Positions 15,200-23,358 of a DNA stretch of 64,000 bases are shown one piece after another. The notes under the pieces are model-generated. The model did no database searches and was not told the DNA's origin. It saw only the letters and a list, made by a program, of their open reading frames with translations. The DNA is from Stappia sp. ES.058. Lineage in GTDB: Bacteria > Pseudomonadota > Alphaproteobacteria > Rhizobiales > Stappiaceae. The first letter of the stretch is position 1. Each line of letters starts with the position of its first letter. The stretch spans positions 868,001 to 932,000 of the forward strand of contig NZ_LT629784.1 of the NCBI RefSeq assembly GCF_900105595.1, given 5' to 3'. The translations under genes and the position numbers were made by a program.

Positions 15200-16902
15200 G
15201 TCGCGCTCTCCTGCGCGAAGAATTTCAGCACGGAGCGCATCGGATTGCTCGCGGCCTGTCCAAGTCCGCAGATCGAGGCGTCGCGCATCACCTGTTCCAG
15301 ATCGCCGAGGCGATCCTGGTCCCAGTCGCCGCGCTCCAGCATGGCAACCATCTTCTCCGTCCCGGTCCGGCACGGCGTGCATTGTCCGCAGCTCTCGTGC
15401 TTGAAGAAGCGCAGCAGGTTGAGCGCCACGGCTTTCATGTCGTCCTGATCGGAGAGGATCACCACCGCATGCGAGCCGATGAAGCCGCCATGCGGCTCGA
15501 AGGTTCCGAAATCCATCGGCAGGTCGGCCATGGACGCTGGGAAGATGCCGCCCGATGCGCCGCCGGGCAGGAAGCCCGCGAGCGTATGACCGTCGGCCAT
15601 GCCGCCGCAGGCCTCGATGATCTCGTGGATGGTGCTTCCGGTCGGCAGGATCGCGACGCCCGGATTGCGCACCCGGCCGGAGACGGAAAATGACCTGAGG
15701 CCCGAATGGTCGTCCTTGCCGTGGCCGGCGAAGCGCTCCGCGCCATGCTCGAGAATGTCGCGCACCCAGTAGAGCGTCTCGATGTTGTGGTTCAGGGTCG
15801 GGCGACCGAAGAGACCCTTTTCCGCGATATAGGGCGGACGATGACGGGGAAGACCGCGCTTGCCCTCGATCGATTCCAGCATGGCGCTTTCCTCGCCACA
15901 GATATAGGCGCCGGCGCCGCGCCGCAGCTCGATGGGGGCGTGATCGCAAAGGCCCGTTGCGGCAAGGGCATCGAGTTCCTGCCGCAGCACCTCAAGGACG
16001 CCGGGATATTCGTCGCGCATGTAGAGATAGATGCGCTCCGCTCCCACGGCCCATGCGGCGATCAGCGCGCCCTCCAGCATTCGGTGCGGATCCTGTTCCA
16101 GGAAGATCCTGTCCTTGAAGGTGCCAGGTTCGCCCTCGTCGCCGTTGATGGTCATCAGGCGCGGGCCTGCAAAGGAGCGCACGATGTCCCATTTGCGTCC
16201 GGCCGGGAAACCGGCGCCGCCAAGTCCGCGCAGCCCCGCATCGGAGAGCGTGGCGATCAGGTCTTCGGGCTTGTGCCGGTCCGCAAGACACGCTTCCAGC
16301 AGTGCGTAGCCGCCTTTCGCGCGGTATCCGTCGAGACGCAGGCCCTCGACCGGGCGGGCCGACGTTTCATGCCGTTCGGCGGCGGCCAGGAGGCCATCGG
16401 CTGTGGCGTTGCCGATTTCATTGCGTCCGAGTTGGGCGGCGGGCGCTTCCGAGCACCGCCCCTGACAGGCTGCCCGCACGACGCGGATCTCGCGCGGATC
16501 GGCACGTGTCTCCAGTTCGGCGATGAGTTGTTCCGCGCCTGCCATCATGCACGACAGGCTGTCGCAGACCCGGATCGTCAAAGGCGGCAGCTCCGCTCCG
16601 TCGGTCACGATGTCGAAATGGTGGTAGAAGCTTGCGACCTCGAAGACCTCTGCCTCCGACAGGCGCATTTCGTGCGAGAGCGCTTTCAGGTGCGCGGCTG
16701 TCAGCCCGCCGAATTCGTCCTGCAGCAGGTGAAGGTGCTCGATCAGCAGGTCGCGGCGTCTCGGGGCATCTCCCAGAAGCCGGCGCACATCGTCGAGCGC
16801 CGCGTCGTCGAGGGGGCGCCCCTTGAGCCGCCCGCCCTTTCCGCGGCCGTTTCGACCGGTGCCGGCCCTGACAGGCTGCGGTTCGCGACGTCCTCCGAGC
16901 AT
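15196..16902 (-). CDS. fdsB: Formate dehydrogenase fused gamma-beta subunit (NuoE-NuoF type)
   Basis: A 568-residue fusion. Residues ~30-180 are a NuoE/FdsG-like thioredoxin-fold [2Fe-2S] domain (CDSLSCMM ... CQGRCSEAP, with paired Cys motifs). The rest is NuoF/FdsB-like: the FMN/NADH-binding loop GLRGLGGAGFPAGRKW, INGDEGEPGTFKDRIFLEQD, GAYICGEESAMLESIEGKRG and the [4Fe-4S] motif ESCGQCTPCRTGTEKM with a distal Cys in SICGLG. It transfers electrons from FdsA to NAD+. The start at 16902 has GAGGGAG 5 bases upstream. The gamma subunit is separate in many organisms, but fused versions occur in Hyphomicrobiales. It follows the LysR gene after 84 bases. Confidence 0.9.
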   Translation of the reverse strand: MLGGRREPQPVRAGTGRNGRGKGGRLKGRPLDDAALDDVRRLLGDAPRRRDLLIEHLHLLQDEFGGLTAAHLKALSHEMRLSEAEVFEVASFYHHFDIVTDGAELPPLTIRVCDSLSCMMAGAEQLIAELETRADPREIRVVRAACQGRCSEAPAAQLGRNEIGNATADGLLAAAERHETSARPVEGLRLDGYRAKGGYALLEACLADRHKPEDLIATLSDAGLRGLGGAGFPAGRKWDIVRSFAGPRLMTINGDEGEPGTFKDRIFLEQDPHRMLEGALIAAWAVGAERIYLYMRDEYPGVLEVLRQELDALAATGLCDHAPIELRRGAGAYICGEESAMLESIEGKRGLPRHRPPYIAEKGLFGRPTLNHNIETLYWVRDILEHGAERFAGHGKDDHSGLRSFSVSGRVRNPGVAILPTGSTIHEIIEACGGMADGHTLAGFLPGGASGGIFPASMADLPMDFGTFEPHGGFIGSHAVVILSDQDDMKAVALNLLRFFKHESCGQCTPCRTGTEKMVAMLERGDWDQDRLGDLEQVMRDASICGLGQAASNPMRSVLKFFAQESAT

Positions 16903-16986
16903 GGCCGCCCGCTCCCTCTCGTTTGCAACATGAGGAGTGGCAAGGAATTCGGATGCGAATTCAAATCGCGATTGGCAATCGCGTGA

Positions 16987-17907
16987 TCATGTCAGGTTAT
17001 CAATCGATTGTGGCGCCTGAAGGCATGCCCGCCAGAGGGCCGATGTCAGCGGCAACTGCAGGTTCCGGCGCGGGGCGACCAGCCCGATGACCGGCTGCAC
17101 GCGCATGGCCTCCAACTCGCGAACGCCAAGGGCATCCGTCTTGAGCTCGTCGACGATCATCCGGGGCAGGATGGCCACCACAGGCGATGTCGCACGGCCC
17201 GCGCGTCCGAAGATGGACAGGAAACTGTTGGCCTCGAACACAACCTGCGGCGTGGCACCGGCATCCGAAAAGGCTTTGTCGAGGATGCGCCGGTTCTGCA
17301 TGTCGGGCGTCAGGAGGGCGAGTGGCCAGTCCGCCGCCTGTCTCCAGCTTGACGGTGTCGCGGTTTCCCCCAGCAGGTCGCGCGATCCGACCAGGCAATA
17401 GCTCTCCAGTTGAAGTGCCAGTGTGTCGACGTTGTGCAGCGGCTCGTTGTTCAGATAGGTGATGCCGGCGTCGATGGAATAATCGAGCAGCCCGGCCTCG
17501 ATCATTCGTGACGACAGGCTGGTGCAGACGATGTCCACGCCCGGATGCTCCCGGGCAAGCGTTGCCGCCAGCCGCCCGGCAAGAGGCGTGGCGCTCGGGA
17601 TCACCCCGATCCTGAGCCGTCCGGAGAGCGCGCCGCCGCCTGTTACATCCTGTCGGAGGCCGTCGAGGTCAGCGAGGACGCGGCGTGCGCGTGTGAGCAC
17701 CCTCTCGCCCGCCTCGGTAAAACCCAGGAAGCGCTGTCCGCGCTGGACGAGCGGCGTTTCGAGCGCTTCTTCCATGCGTCGGATCCGCGTTGACAGGGCC
17801 GGCTGCGACATGTTGCAGGCCTGCGCGGCGCGCGCGAAATGGCGCTCGGTCGCGAGCGAAACGAGTACGCGCAAATCGGCAACGTCGATCGGTGGCAGGC
17901 TGCTCAC
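16987..17907 (-). CDS. LysR-family regulator, probable fds regulator
   Basis: A 306-residue LysR-type regulator starting at a GTG (17907), chosen because GAGAGG lies 6 bases upstream. The longer ATG form begins with an unlikely MFFFPWRRQ extension. The helix-turn-helix spans DLRVLVSLATERHFARAAQA with CNMSQPALSTRIRRME, and the inducer-binding fold begins at GRLRIGVIPSATPLAG. It lies directly upstream of fdsGB on the same strand, the position of FdsR in known formate dehydrogenase operons, so control of formate oxidation is the likely job. Two hairpins upstream (near 18.03 and 18.33 kb) isolate it from transcription further right. Confidence 0.87.
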   Translation of the reverse strand: MSSLPPIDVADLRVLVSLATERHFARAAQACNMSQPALSTRIRRMEEALETPLVQRGQRFLGFTEAGERVLTRARRVLADLDGLRQDVTGGGALSGRLRIGVIPSATPLAGRLAATLAREHPGVDIVCTSLSSRMIEAGLLDYSIDAGITYLNNEPLHNVDTLALQLESYCLVGSRDLLGETATPSSWRQAADWPLALLTPDMQNRRILDKAFSDAGATPQVVFEANSFLSIFGRAGRATSPVVAILPRMIVDELKTDALGVRELEAMRVQPVIGLVAPRRNLQLPLTSALWRACLQAPQSIDNLT

Positions 17908-18030
17908 TCGGTGCCTCTCGGTTTTCTCAGCCGATTCAATAGTGTTTTGTCGCCGCCAGGGAAAGAAAAACAAGGTCGTCGAGAGGCGCGCGGACCGGTT
18001 CGGATCGGGGTTGCCGGCATTAAGAAAAAT

Positions 18031-18057
18031 CGCCCGCCCGCACGATGCGGACGGGCG
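18031..18057 (-). terminator. Strong hairpin with minus-strand T tract
   Basis: CGCCCGCCCGCA and TGCGGACGGGCG pair over 12 positions with one mismatch around the loop CGA. On the minus strand the stem is followed by ATTTTTCTTA, a Rho-independent pattern. No recognised minus-strand gene ends here, so it closes either an unrecognised transcript or read-through. Confidence 0.65.
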
Positions 18058-18332
18058 ATGAACATTTTAAAAAACCTGCAAGTATGACTATGTCAATTTC
18101 CTGTGCCGCCAGGCCAATAAATGCGACGCCTCCGCGCCGTGGAAATTCAGGGGCCGGAAAGTCGTTTGGCTTTCGCGATCAGCCAATGACACGTCCATCC
18201 GGCCGAGATTAAAAATCGAGCGCCGCCCGATCTTGTCCGCAAGCACCGCCGACTGCGTGCGAACCGGCTTTGTTTCTGCGCGCGCCGATCATGGCAGCGG
18301 CACGGTCGGGCGGCACTGCTTGCCCCAAAAGC

Positions 18333-18500
18333 GGGCCGGGTTGAGGCCAACCCGGCCCAGTTGGGTCACGTTCGAACCAGCAGGCAAAAGGTCGCTGCGG
18401 CTCGCATGTGACTTGTGGCGCTTCGCAGCGGACTGCGGGGCGAACCGCAGCCCTTTGATACGACTGTGCAAACGCCCCAAGGCCACCCCTTGAAACACCT
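18333..18500 (-). ncRNA. Candidate structured small RNA ending in a terminator
   Basis: Read on the minus strand, this 168-base stretch folds into several local stems: CTGCGG/CCGCAG, CGCTGCG/CGCAGCG and CCAAC/GTTGG. It ends in the perfect stem GGGCCGGGTT/AACCCGGCCC (18333-18358) followed by GCTTTTGG. An open frame on the same strand has no recognised domain. A dedicated terminator without a gene is the main reason for suspecting an RNA. No known RNA family was recognised. Confidence 0.35.
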
Positions 18501-19134
18501 GGACGTTTGCCCCATCCCGTCGTCGGAGGCGGTCCGTCCGTCAATCTTCCGCGATGTGCCGGGACCGGAGATCTGAGTGACAATCCGGTCGGCACGTCGA
18601 CGTCATGAGTCTGCGGGTGCCGCGATCAGACAGAGTGGGAAAACCACTTACACCCCGGCACAACCCTTCGTTACAATCATGAAAACGCAACCGGCGTTAT
18701 ATGTCCGTGATTTTGAATCGCTGCCGGCCAATGCAAGGCGCGGCCCGTCAATTTCCCCAGGGCCCATCAGGCGTTGCGTGACGGTTTGAGAGGCTGCCTC
18801 CGGTCGCTGCAACCGGTAGAGTGCCGGACTGGTGGCCGATGCCGTTTGCGGGGTCGGACATGGCCCTGAAATGCCGGCATCGTGCCATTGCCGCACGGAT
18901 GCAACCGGCGCCGGTTTCGAATTCGGCAAGGCGGATGCCGGTGCGCCCGCGTTTTCTCGCGGGTCCGGCGGGCGCGGATAACCGCGAATGGTTGTATTGG
19001 TTCGAGAATTGCGCAACCATTGAAAAACAAGCCAAAAAGCGTGATTGAGGCAAAACGCGCGAAGGTGGCGACAGTGCGACGGGGCCGAGGCGACTGTGGA
19101 CAACATTGGCGACAACGGTAAGGCGGAGGCCGAC

Positions 19135-21237
19135 ATGCGGGCATCCGGCCCGCGGTCGGTGTTGCGTGGCTTCGTGCTCGGTGTTCCGCGGTTCGAAGTG
19201 GACGGAGAACCCGTCATCTTCCGCTCGCGCAAGGCGGAGGGGCTGCTTGCGCGGCTCTGTCTGACGCCGGGCGGACGCCTGTTGCGCGAGACCGCCGCCA
19301 ATCTGTTTTGGCAAGACAGTTCCGATCATCATGCGCGCTCGTCCCTGCGCCAGACGCTGCTGATCCTGAGGCGGGTTCTGGAATCTGCCGGATTCCACGG
19401 GCTGGGTGGCGACAAGCTCAATATCACGCTCGATCTCGAGCGGGTGCGCACCGATATTCAGGACTTGTTCGCGGTCGAGGGGAAAGTGCCGCGCCGCCTG
19501 ATCGACGAGAAGCGGTTGTCGGAGCGCCTCATTGAGGGTGGGGAGACGCTGTCCGAGCCGTTCACCACCTGGCTTCGGGTATGTCGTCAGCAGTTCCACG
19601 ACCAGTTGCGGGGGGTTCTGGAGCCGAGGATCGGGCTCGCTGGCGATGACTGGCAGGGCATCGAGGATTCCGCATGTGCGTTGTTGAATCTCGATCCGAC
19701 GCACGAGCCGGCCTGTCGGGCTTTCATCGCGGCGCGTGCGGCAAGGGGAGACTATACCTCCGCACTGCGGGCCTATGAGGAACTGTGGAACCTGTTGGAG
19801 GAGGAATTCGACACACAGCCAGCCCGTGAAACCCAGAACCTGATCGTCAACATCAAACTGGGGCATTTTACTGACTGGTTGAGTGACGAACGCGCACGTA
19901 TTGCAGCGGAGTCCTCCGGCATCTCAGCTCCCCGGCGCCCGGCGGACTCAGCGCTGGGCGGCGCGACCCTCGATGAAGTGTTCGCGGCCTCGGACCTGCC
20001 GCCGTCGCCCTTCGAGCCGATGCTGCCTGCCGCGCATGCGCCACCGGTGATCGTTGTCGACCCGGTCATGCATGTGACGCTTTCCGAGGAGGACACGCGG
20101 CTCGCACGGGTTTTTCGTCACGATCTCATTTCCCGGCTCGTCCGCTTCCGGGAATGGTCGGTTGCCGACGGCTTGACCGAGGATCTGTCGCAATCGCGAT
20201 CGCCACTCTACCGGGTGGCGATCAGTGCGATGCTGTCCGGTCGCATGCTGTCCTATTCGGTCACGGTCATGAATTTCCGCACCAACGCCTATGTGTGGGG
20301 CCGCAACTCGGAACTCGATATCGACGAGCTTTTCGCCCGGCAGCCCGGGTTGGTCGCGGAAATCGCGCTCGCCATGAACGTGAGCATTTCCGCCGAACGA
20401 CTGGCGAACATGTCACGGATACCGGACGTTTCGGTCGAGGATTGCGACCGGCTGCTCGTCGCCCAGCGTCTGCACTACACGTGGCGGATGGAGAACTCCG
20501 ACCGCGCTGAACAGATCGTCTCGGGCATCATCGAGGAGAACCCGGGTTTCGGGCCGGCCTACTCGAGCCTTGCGCAGATCCTCAACACAAGGCACATCAT
20601 TTTCCCCGGTCAGGGGTTGCAGGACAAGGACCTCGACCGCGCCGCCGGACTGGCGCGTGTCGCGCTGTCGATCGACCCGTTCGATCCGCGCGCGCATCTC
20701 AGTTCCGCCTGGACGGCCGCGCTGCAGCGCCGCTTTGCCCAGGCCGAAGCGCATCATCGCCAGGCACTGGCCCTGAACGACAATGATCCCTGGACGTCCC
20801 TGTCCGGGGCGCACGGCCTTGCGTATTTCGGTCACGCGGCCGAGGCCGCGCGGATTGCGAACACGTTGCGCGACAGTGGGCTTTTGACCTCGCCGCTGCA
20901 CTGGAGCTATTTCGTCGGAATCATGTTCCTGAGTGGAGACCACGCTGCGGCCATCAACGCGTTCCGATATCTGGAGGGCGGCTATCTTGGCGTCGAGGTC
21001 TGGTATGTCGCGGCGCTTGCGTTGACCGGGCAGGAAATCGAGGCGCGCATGCAACGTATCCATCTGGAGGAGCGGGTGCGGGAACGCTGGGTTCGTCCCG
21101 AGCCACCGACCCCAGCGCAAATCGCGCGATGGATCGGCAGTTGTTTTCCGATCAGTGACCGGGCCACATGGGATATGTTGTGCGACGGGTTGTTGCGTGC
21201 CGGAATGACCCTGCCGGTCGATCTCGCCCCGCAGTGA
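19135..21237 (+). CDS. SARP-type regulator (winged helix, BTAD and TPR domains)
   Basis: A 700-residue predicted transcription regulator. Residues ~10-100 look like a winged-helix DNA-binding domain (VLGVPRFEVDGEPVIFRSRK, SLRQTLLILRRVLESAG). Residues ~100-240 are a bacterial transcriptional activator (BTAD) helical region (HEPACRAFIAARAARGDYTS). A middle part contains VARVFRHDLISRLVRF-like sequence, and the C-terminal ~220 residues are TPR-like (YSSLAQILNTRHI, RAAGLARVALSIDPFDPRAH). It resembles the SARP/CadC-cyclase-like regulators common in rhizobia. The ATG at 19135 is preferred because GGAGG sits 5 bases before it. Target genes are unknown; no neighbour is obviously controlled by it. Confidence 0.75.
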   Translation: MRASGPRSVLRGFVLGVPRFEVDGEPVIFRSRKAEGLLARLCLTPGGRLLRETAANLFWQDSSDHHARSSLRQTLLILRRVLESAGFHGLGGDKLNITLDLERVRTDIQDLFAVEGKVPRRLIDEKRLSERLIEGGETLSEPFTTWLRVCRQQFHDQLRGVLEPRIGLAGDDWQGIEDSACALLNLDPTHEPACRAFIAARAARGDYTSALRAYEELWNLLEEEFDTQPARETQNLIVNIKLGHFTDWLSDERARIAAESSGISAPRRPADSALGGATLDEVFAASDLPPSPFEPMLPAAHAPPVIVVDPVMHVTLSEEDTRLARVFRHDLISRLVRFREWSVADGLTEDLSQSRSPLYRVAISAMLSGRMLSYSVTVMNFRTNAYVWGRNSELDIDELFARQPGLVAEIALAMNVSISAERLANMSRIPDVSVEDCDRLLVAQRLHYTWRMENSDRAEQIVSGIIEENPGFGPAYSSLAQILNTRHIIFPGQGLQDKDLDRAAGLARVALSIDPFDPRAHLSSAWTAALQRRFAQAEAHHRQALALNDNDPWTSLSGAHGLAYFGHAAEAARIANTLRDSGLLTSPLHWSYFVGIMFLSGDHAAAINAFRYLEGGYLGVEVWYVAALALTGQEIEARMQRIHLEERVRERWVRPEPPTPAQIARWIGSCFPISDRATWDMLCDGLLRAGMTLPVDLAPQ

Positions 21238-21837
21238 AGCAGGCGGCGGGCGCGACAATGATCGCGGGAGGTCAACTCCGGCGCACCGATGTCGTGTCGG
21301 GGATATTGATCCGGTCAGAGTACCGGAAATGCCTGTCGTGCGCCGGACCCATCGGCAGGCGGCGACGGCCGGTAACGCAATCGTGTAACGCATTCGAGTG
21401 GGCCGGTTTCCGGCCGCATCGACCCGGAAGGCGCCGGAGCGCGGTGCCGCACTCCGGACAGGAAGTGCGTGTCGATTTTAATCCGTCATGCAATCTGAGA
21501 TAATCAATTGCTTGCGATAGTTGATGATTTCGTTATTTCAGGTTGTGTGGATTGGGAGCTGTCGCGACTGGCCGGCTTGCCGTGATCGATCCGTGATCCC
21601 GATCGGCGAGGTGTAACCGTCTGGCGTGCGGCCTCGAGACTGCCGCGATCGGACGGATATGTCTGTTACGGTTTCACATTCCAGGAGCACTGACACAAAC
21701 TGCAGGTTTCCCAACGCCACCCGATCGCCTAGTCTGGTTTTCATTGGCGTTTCGGAAACCGCAGCACAACGCGGCAACATTCTGCTGACCACGGAGCGTG
21801 ACGCCAGAGCGAAGACCAGGGGTGGTTGATTGCGCGG
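21238..21837. other. 600-bp intergenic region between SARP and sigma-54 regulator genes
   Basis: No gene is supported. Two hairpins lie here: GGCCGG-TTT-CCGGCC (21401-21415), and CCGGAG/CTCCGG with an inner GCGG/CCGC stem (21434-21457). Either could end the SARP transcript, although neither has a T tract. The AT-rich part from 21476 to 21545 is the likeliest promoter zone. A sigma-54 box (TGGC-N7-TTGC) was looked for and not found. Confidence 0.4.
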
Positions 21838-23331
21838 ATGACAGGGAATTCACCCATGGTCCTCCTGGTGGAGGACACGCGTGCGCTGGCGGAAACCTAT
21901 CAGGCGTATCTCGCCCCGCAGGGTTGGAACGTGCAGGCGGTCGAGACCGCCGCCGCGGCGAAAGCTGCCGTCGAGCGGGCGGCGCCGGCTGTCGTCGTTG
22001 TCGACGTCAATCTTCCCGATGGAAACGGTCTGGACCTTTTGCGCTGGATAAAGGCGCGTCAAGTCCCGTGCGAGGTGGTTGTGGTGACCGGCACCGCTTC
22101 GATCAACATGGCGGTGGAGGCCATGCGCGAGGGCGCATTCGACTTCGTGATGAAGCCGTTTTCCGCCGATCGGCTGCGTGTCACCCTTCGCAATGCGATC
22201 GACCGGCAGATGCTCACCAATCGCCTTGAGGCGCTGGGCGAGGAGATGGAGGGGGAACGTTTCGAAGGGATGATCGGACGCTCCTTCGCCATGCAGACGG
22301 TCTATCGCATCCTGCGCAACGCGGCCCCGACCAACGCCACCGTATTCATTACCGGCGAAAGCGGGACGGGAAAGGAGCTGTGCGCGCATGCGCTTCATTC
22401 CCTCAGCCGCCGGGCCATGGGGCCGCTGATCTCGATAAATTGCGCGGCAATTCCCTCCGGCATGTTGGAGAGCGAGATATTCGGCCATTCCAGGGGCGCC
22501 TTTACCGGCGCTCTGTCGGATCGGCTCGGGGCCGTCCTTTCGGCCGATGGCGGAACGCTTTTTCTCGACGAGGTTTGCGAGATGGATCTCGACCTACAGT
22601 CGAAGATGCTGCGCGTGCTGCAGGAAAAGACCGTTCAGCGGGTCGGCGAAGACACGCCCCAGCCGGTTGACGTGCGCATTGTCTGCGCGACCAACCGCGA
22701 TCCCGAAGAAGAGGTCGCCGCAGGGCGGTTCCGCGAAGATCTTTACTATCGCCTGCACGTCGTTCCGGTCGAGCTCCCGGCCCTTCGCGAGCGCGACGGC
22801 GACGTGCTGCTGATTGCGCGGGAGTTTCTTGAGATGTATTCGCGCGAAGACGGCAAGCGGTTTCGTGGCTTCACGCGGGCATGCGAGGACGCCCTGCTTG
22901 CCTATTCCTGGCCCGGCAATATCCGGCAGCTTCAAAACACCGTTCGTCGGGCCGTGGTGTTGAACGATGCGGAGTTCATGGATGCCGACATGCTCCCGTT
23001 GCCGAAGCCGGTGCAACCGTCTTGTGCTGCGCACCCCCCTTCGCAGACCGAGAGGACCCCGGATGTCGGGAGTGTCCCGCCGGCCGATGCATATCTGGCG
23101 CCGATCGCGTCGGAGGTTGACGCGCAAGGCGACGACTCTGTCGCGGGCGGAGAGATAGATCCGCTCGAAACCGTGATCCGGACCACGATCGAGCGGGCGA
23201 TCGCGCTTTGCGACGGCAACATTCCGCGCGCCGCCAATTCCCTGAAGGTCAGCCCGTCAACGTTGTACCGGCGTGTCCAGATGTGGAACCAGGACGGACC
23301 CGACGACGGCAAGGACGGGTCGGGGGGCTGA
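21838..23331 (+). CDS. Sigma-54-dependent response regulator (NtrC/LuxO type), orphan
   Basis: A 497-residue three-domain regulator. The receiver (1-120) has phospho-acceptor Asp56 (VVVVDVNLPDG) and the Thr/Lys pair in VVVTGTAS and FVMKPFS. The AAA+ domain has Walker A GESGTGKE, the sigma-54-contacting GAFTGA loop, Walker B GGTLFLDEV and the arginine finger region FREDLYYRL. After a Pro/Ser-rich linker the C-terminus is a Fis-type helix-turn-helix (IPRAANSLKVSPSTLYRRVQ). The layout matches LuxO/NtrC-class activators needing RpoN. No histidine kinase lies beside it, so its phosphodonor is elsewhere. The ATG at 21838 is preferred to the TTG at 21826, with moderate certainty. Confidence 0.92.
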   Translation: MTGNSPMVLLVEDTRALAETYQAYLAPQGWNVQAVETAAAAKAAVERAAPAVVVVDVNLPDGNGLDLLRWIKARQVPCEVVVVTGTASINMAVEAMREGAFDFVMKPFSADRLRVTLRNAIDRQMLTNRLEALGEEMEGERFEGMIGRSFAMQTVYRILRNAAPTNATVFITGESGTGKELCAHALHSLSRRAMGPLISINCAAIPSGMLESEIFGHSRGAFTGALSDRLGAVLSADGGTLFLDEVCEMDLDLQSKMLRVLQEKTVQRVGEDTPQPVDVRIVCATNRDPEEEVAAGRFREDLYYRLHVVPVELPALRERDGDVLLIAREFLEMYSREDGKRFRGFTRACEDALLAYSWPGNIRQLQNTVRRAVVLNDAEFMDADMLPLPKPVQPSCAAHPPSQTERTPDVGSVPPADAYLAPIASEVDAQGDDSVAGGEIDPLETVIRTTIERAIALCDGNIPRAANSLKVSPSTLYRRVQMWNQDGPDDGKDGSGG

Positions 23332-23358
23332 CGCCGGGTCTGCACCCGGAAGCCATCT

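Larger units (their letters stand above)
17908..19134. other. Gene-poor 1.2-kb region with two minus-strand terminators
   Basis: No protein gene is convincing; reading frames here have poor composition and no recognised domains. It holds a terminator hairpin at 18031-18057, a second at 18333-18358, and a structured minus-strand segment between about 18333 and 18500. The right end should carry the promoter of the SARP-type regulator. Confidence 0.5.

Noticed and set aside
18380-18400. GTTCGAAC word resembling a tRNA T-loop (also near 41766)
   Set aside because: The bases around it do not form T, anticodon or acceptor stems on either strand.
21543-21837. Possible sigma-54 promoter before the orphan response regulator
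   Set aside because: TGGC and TTGC words occur but with 4 rather than 7 bases between them.
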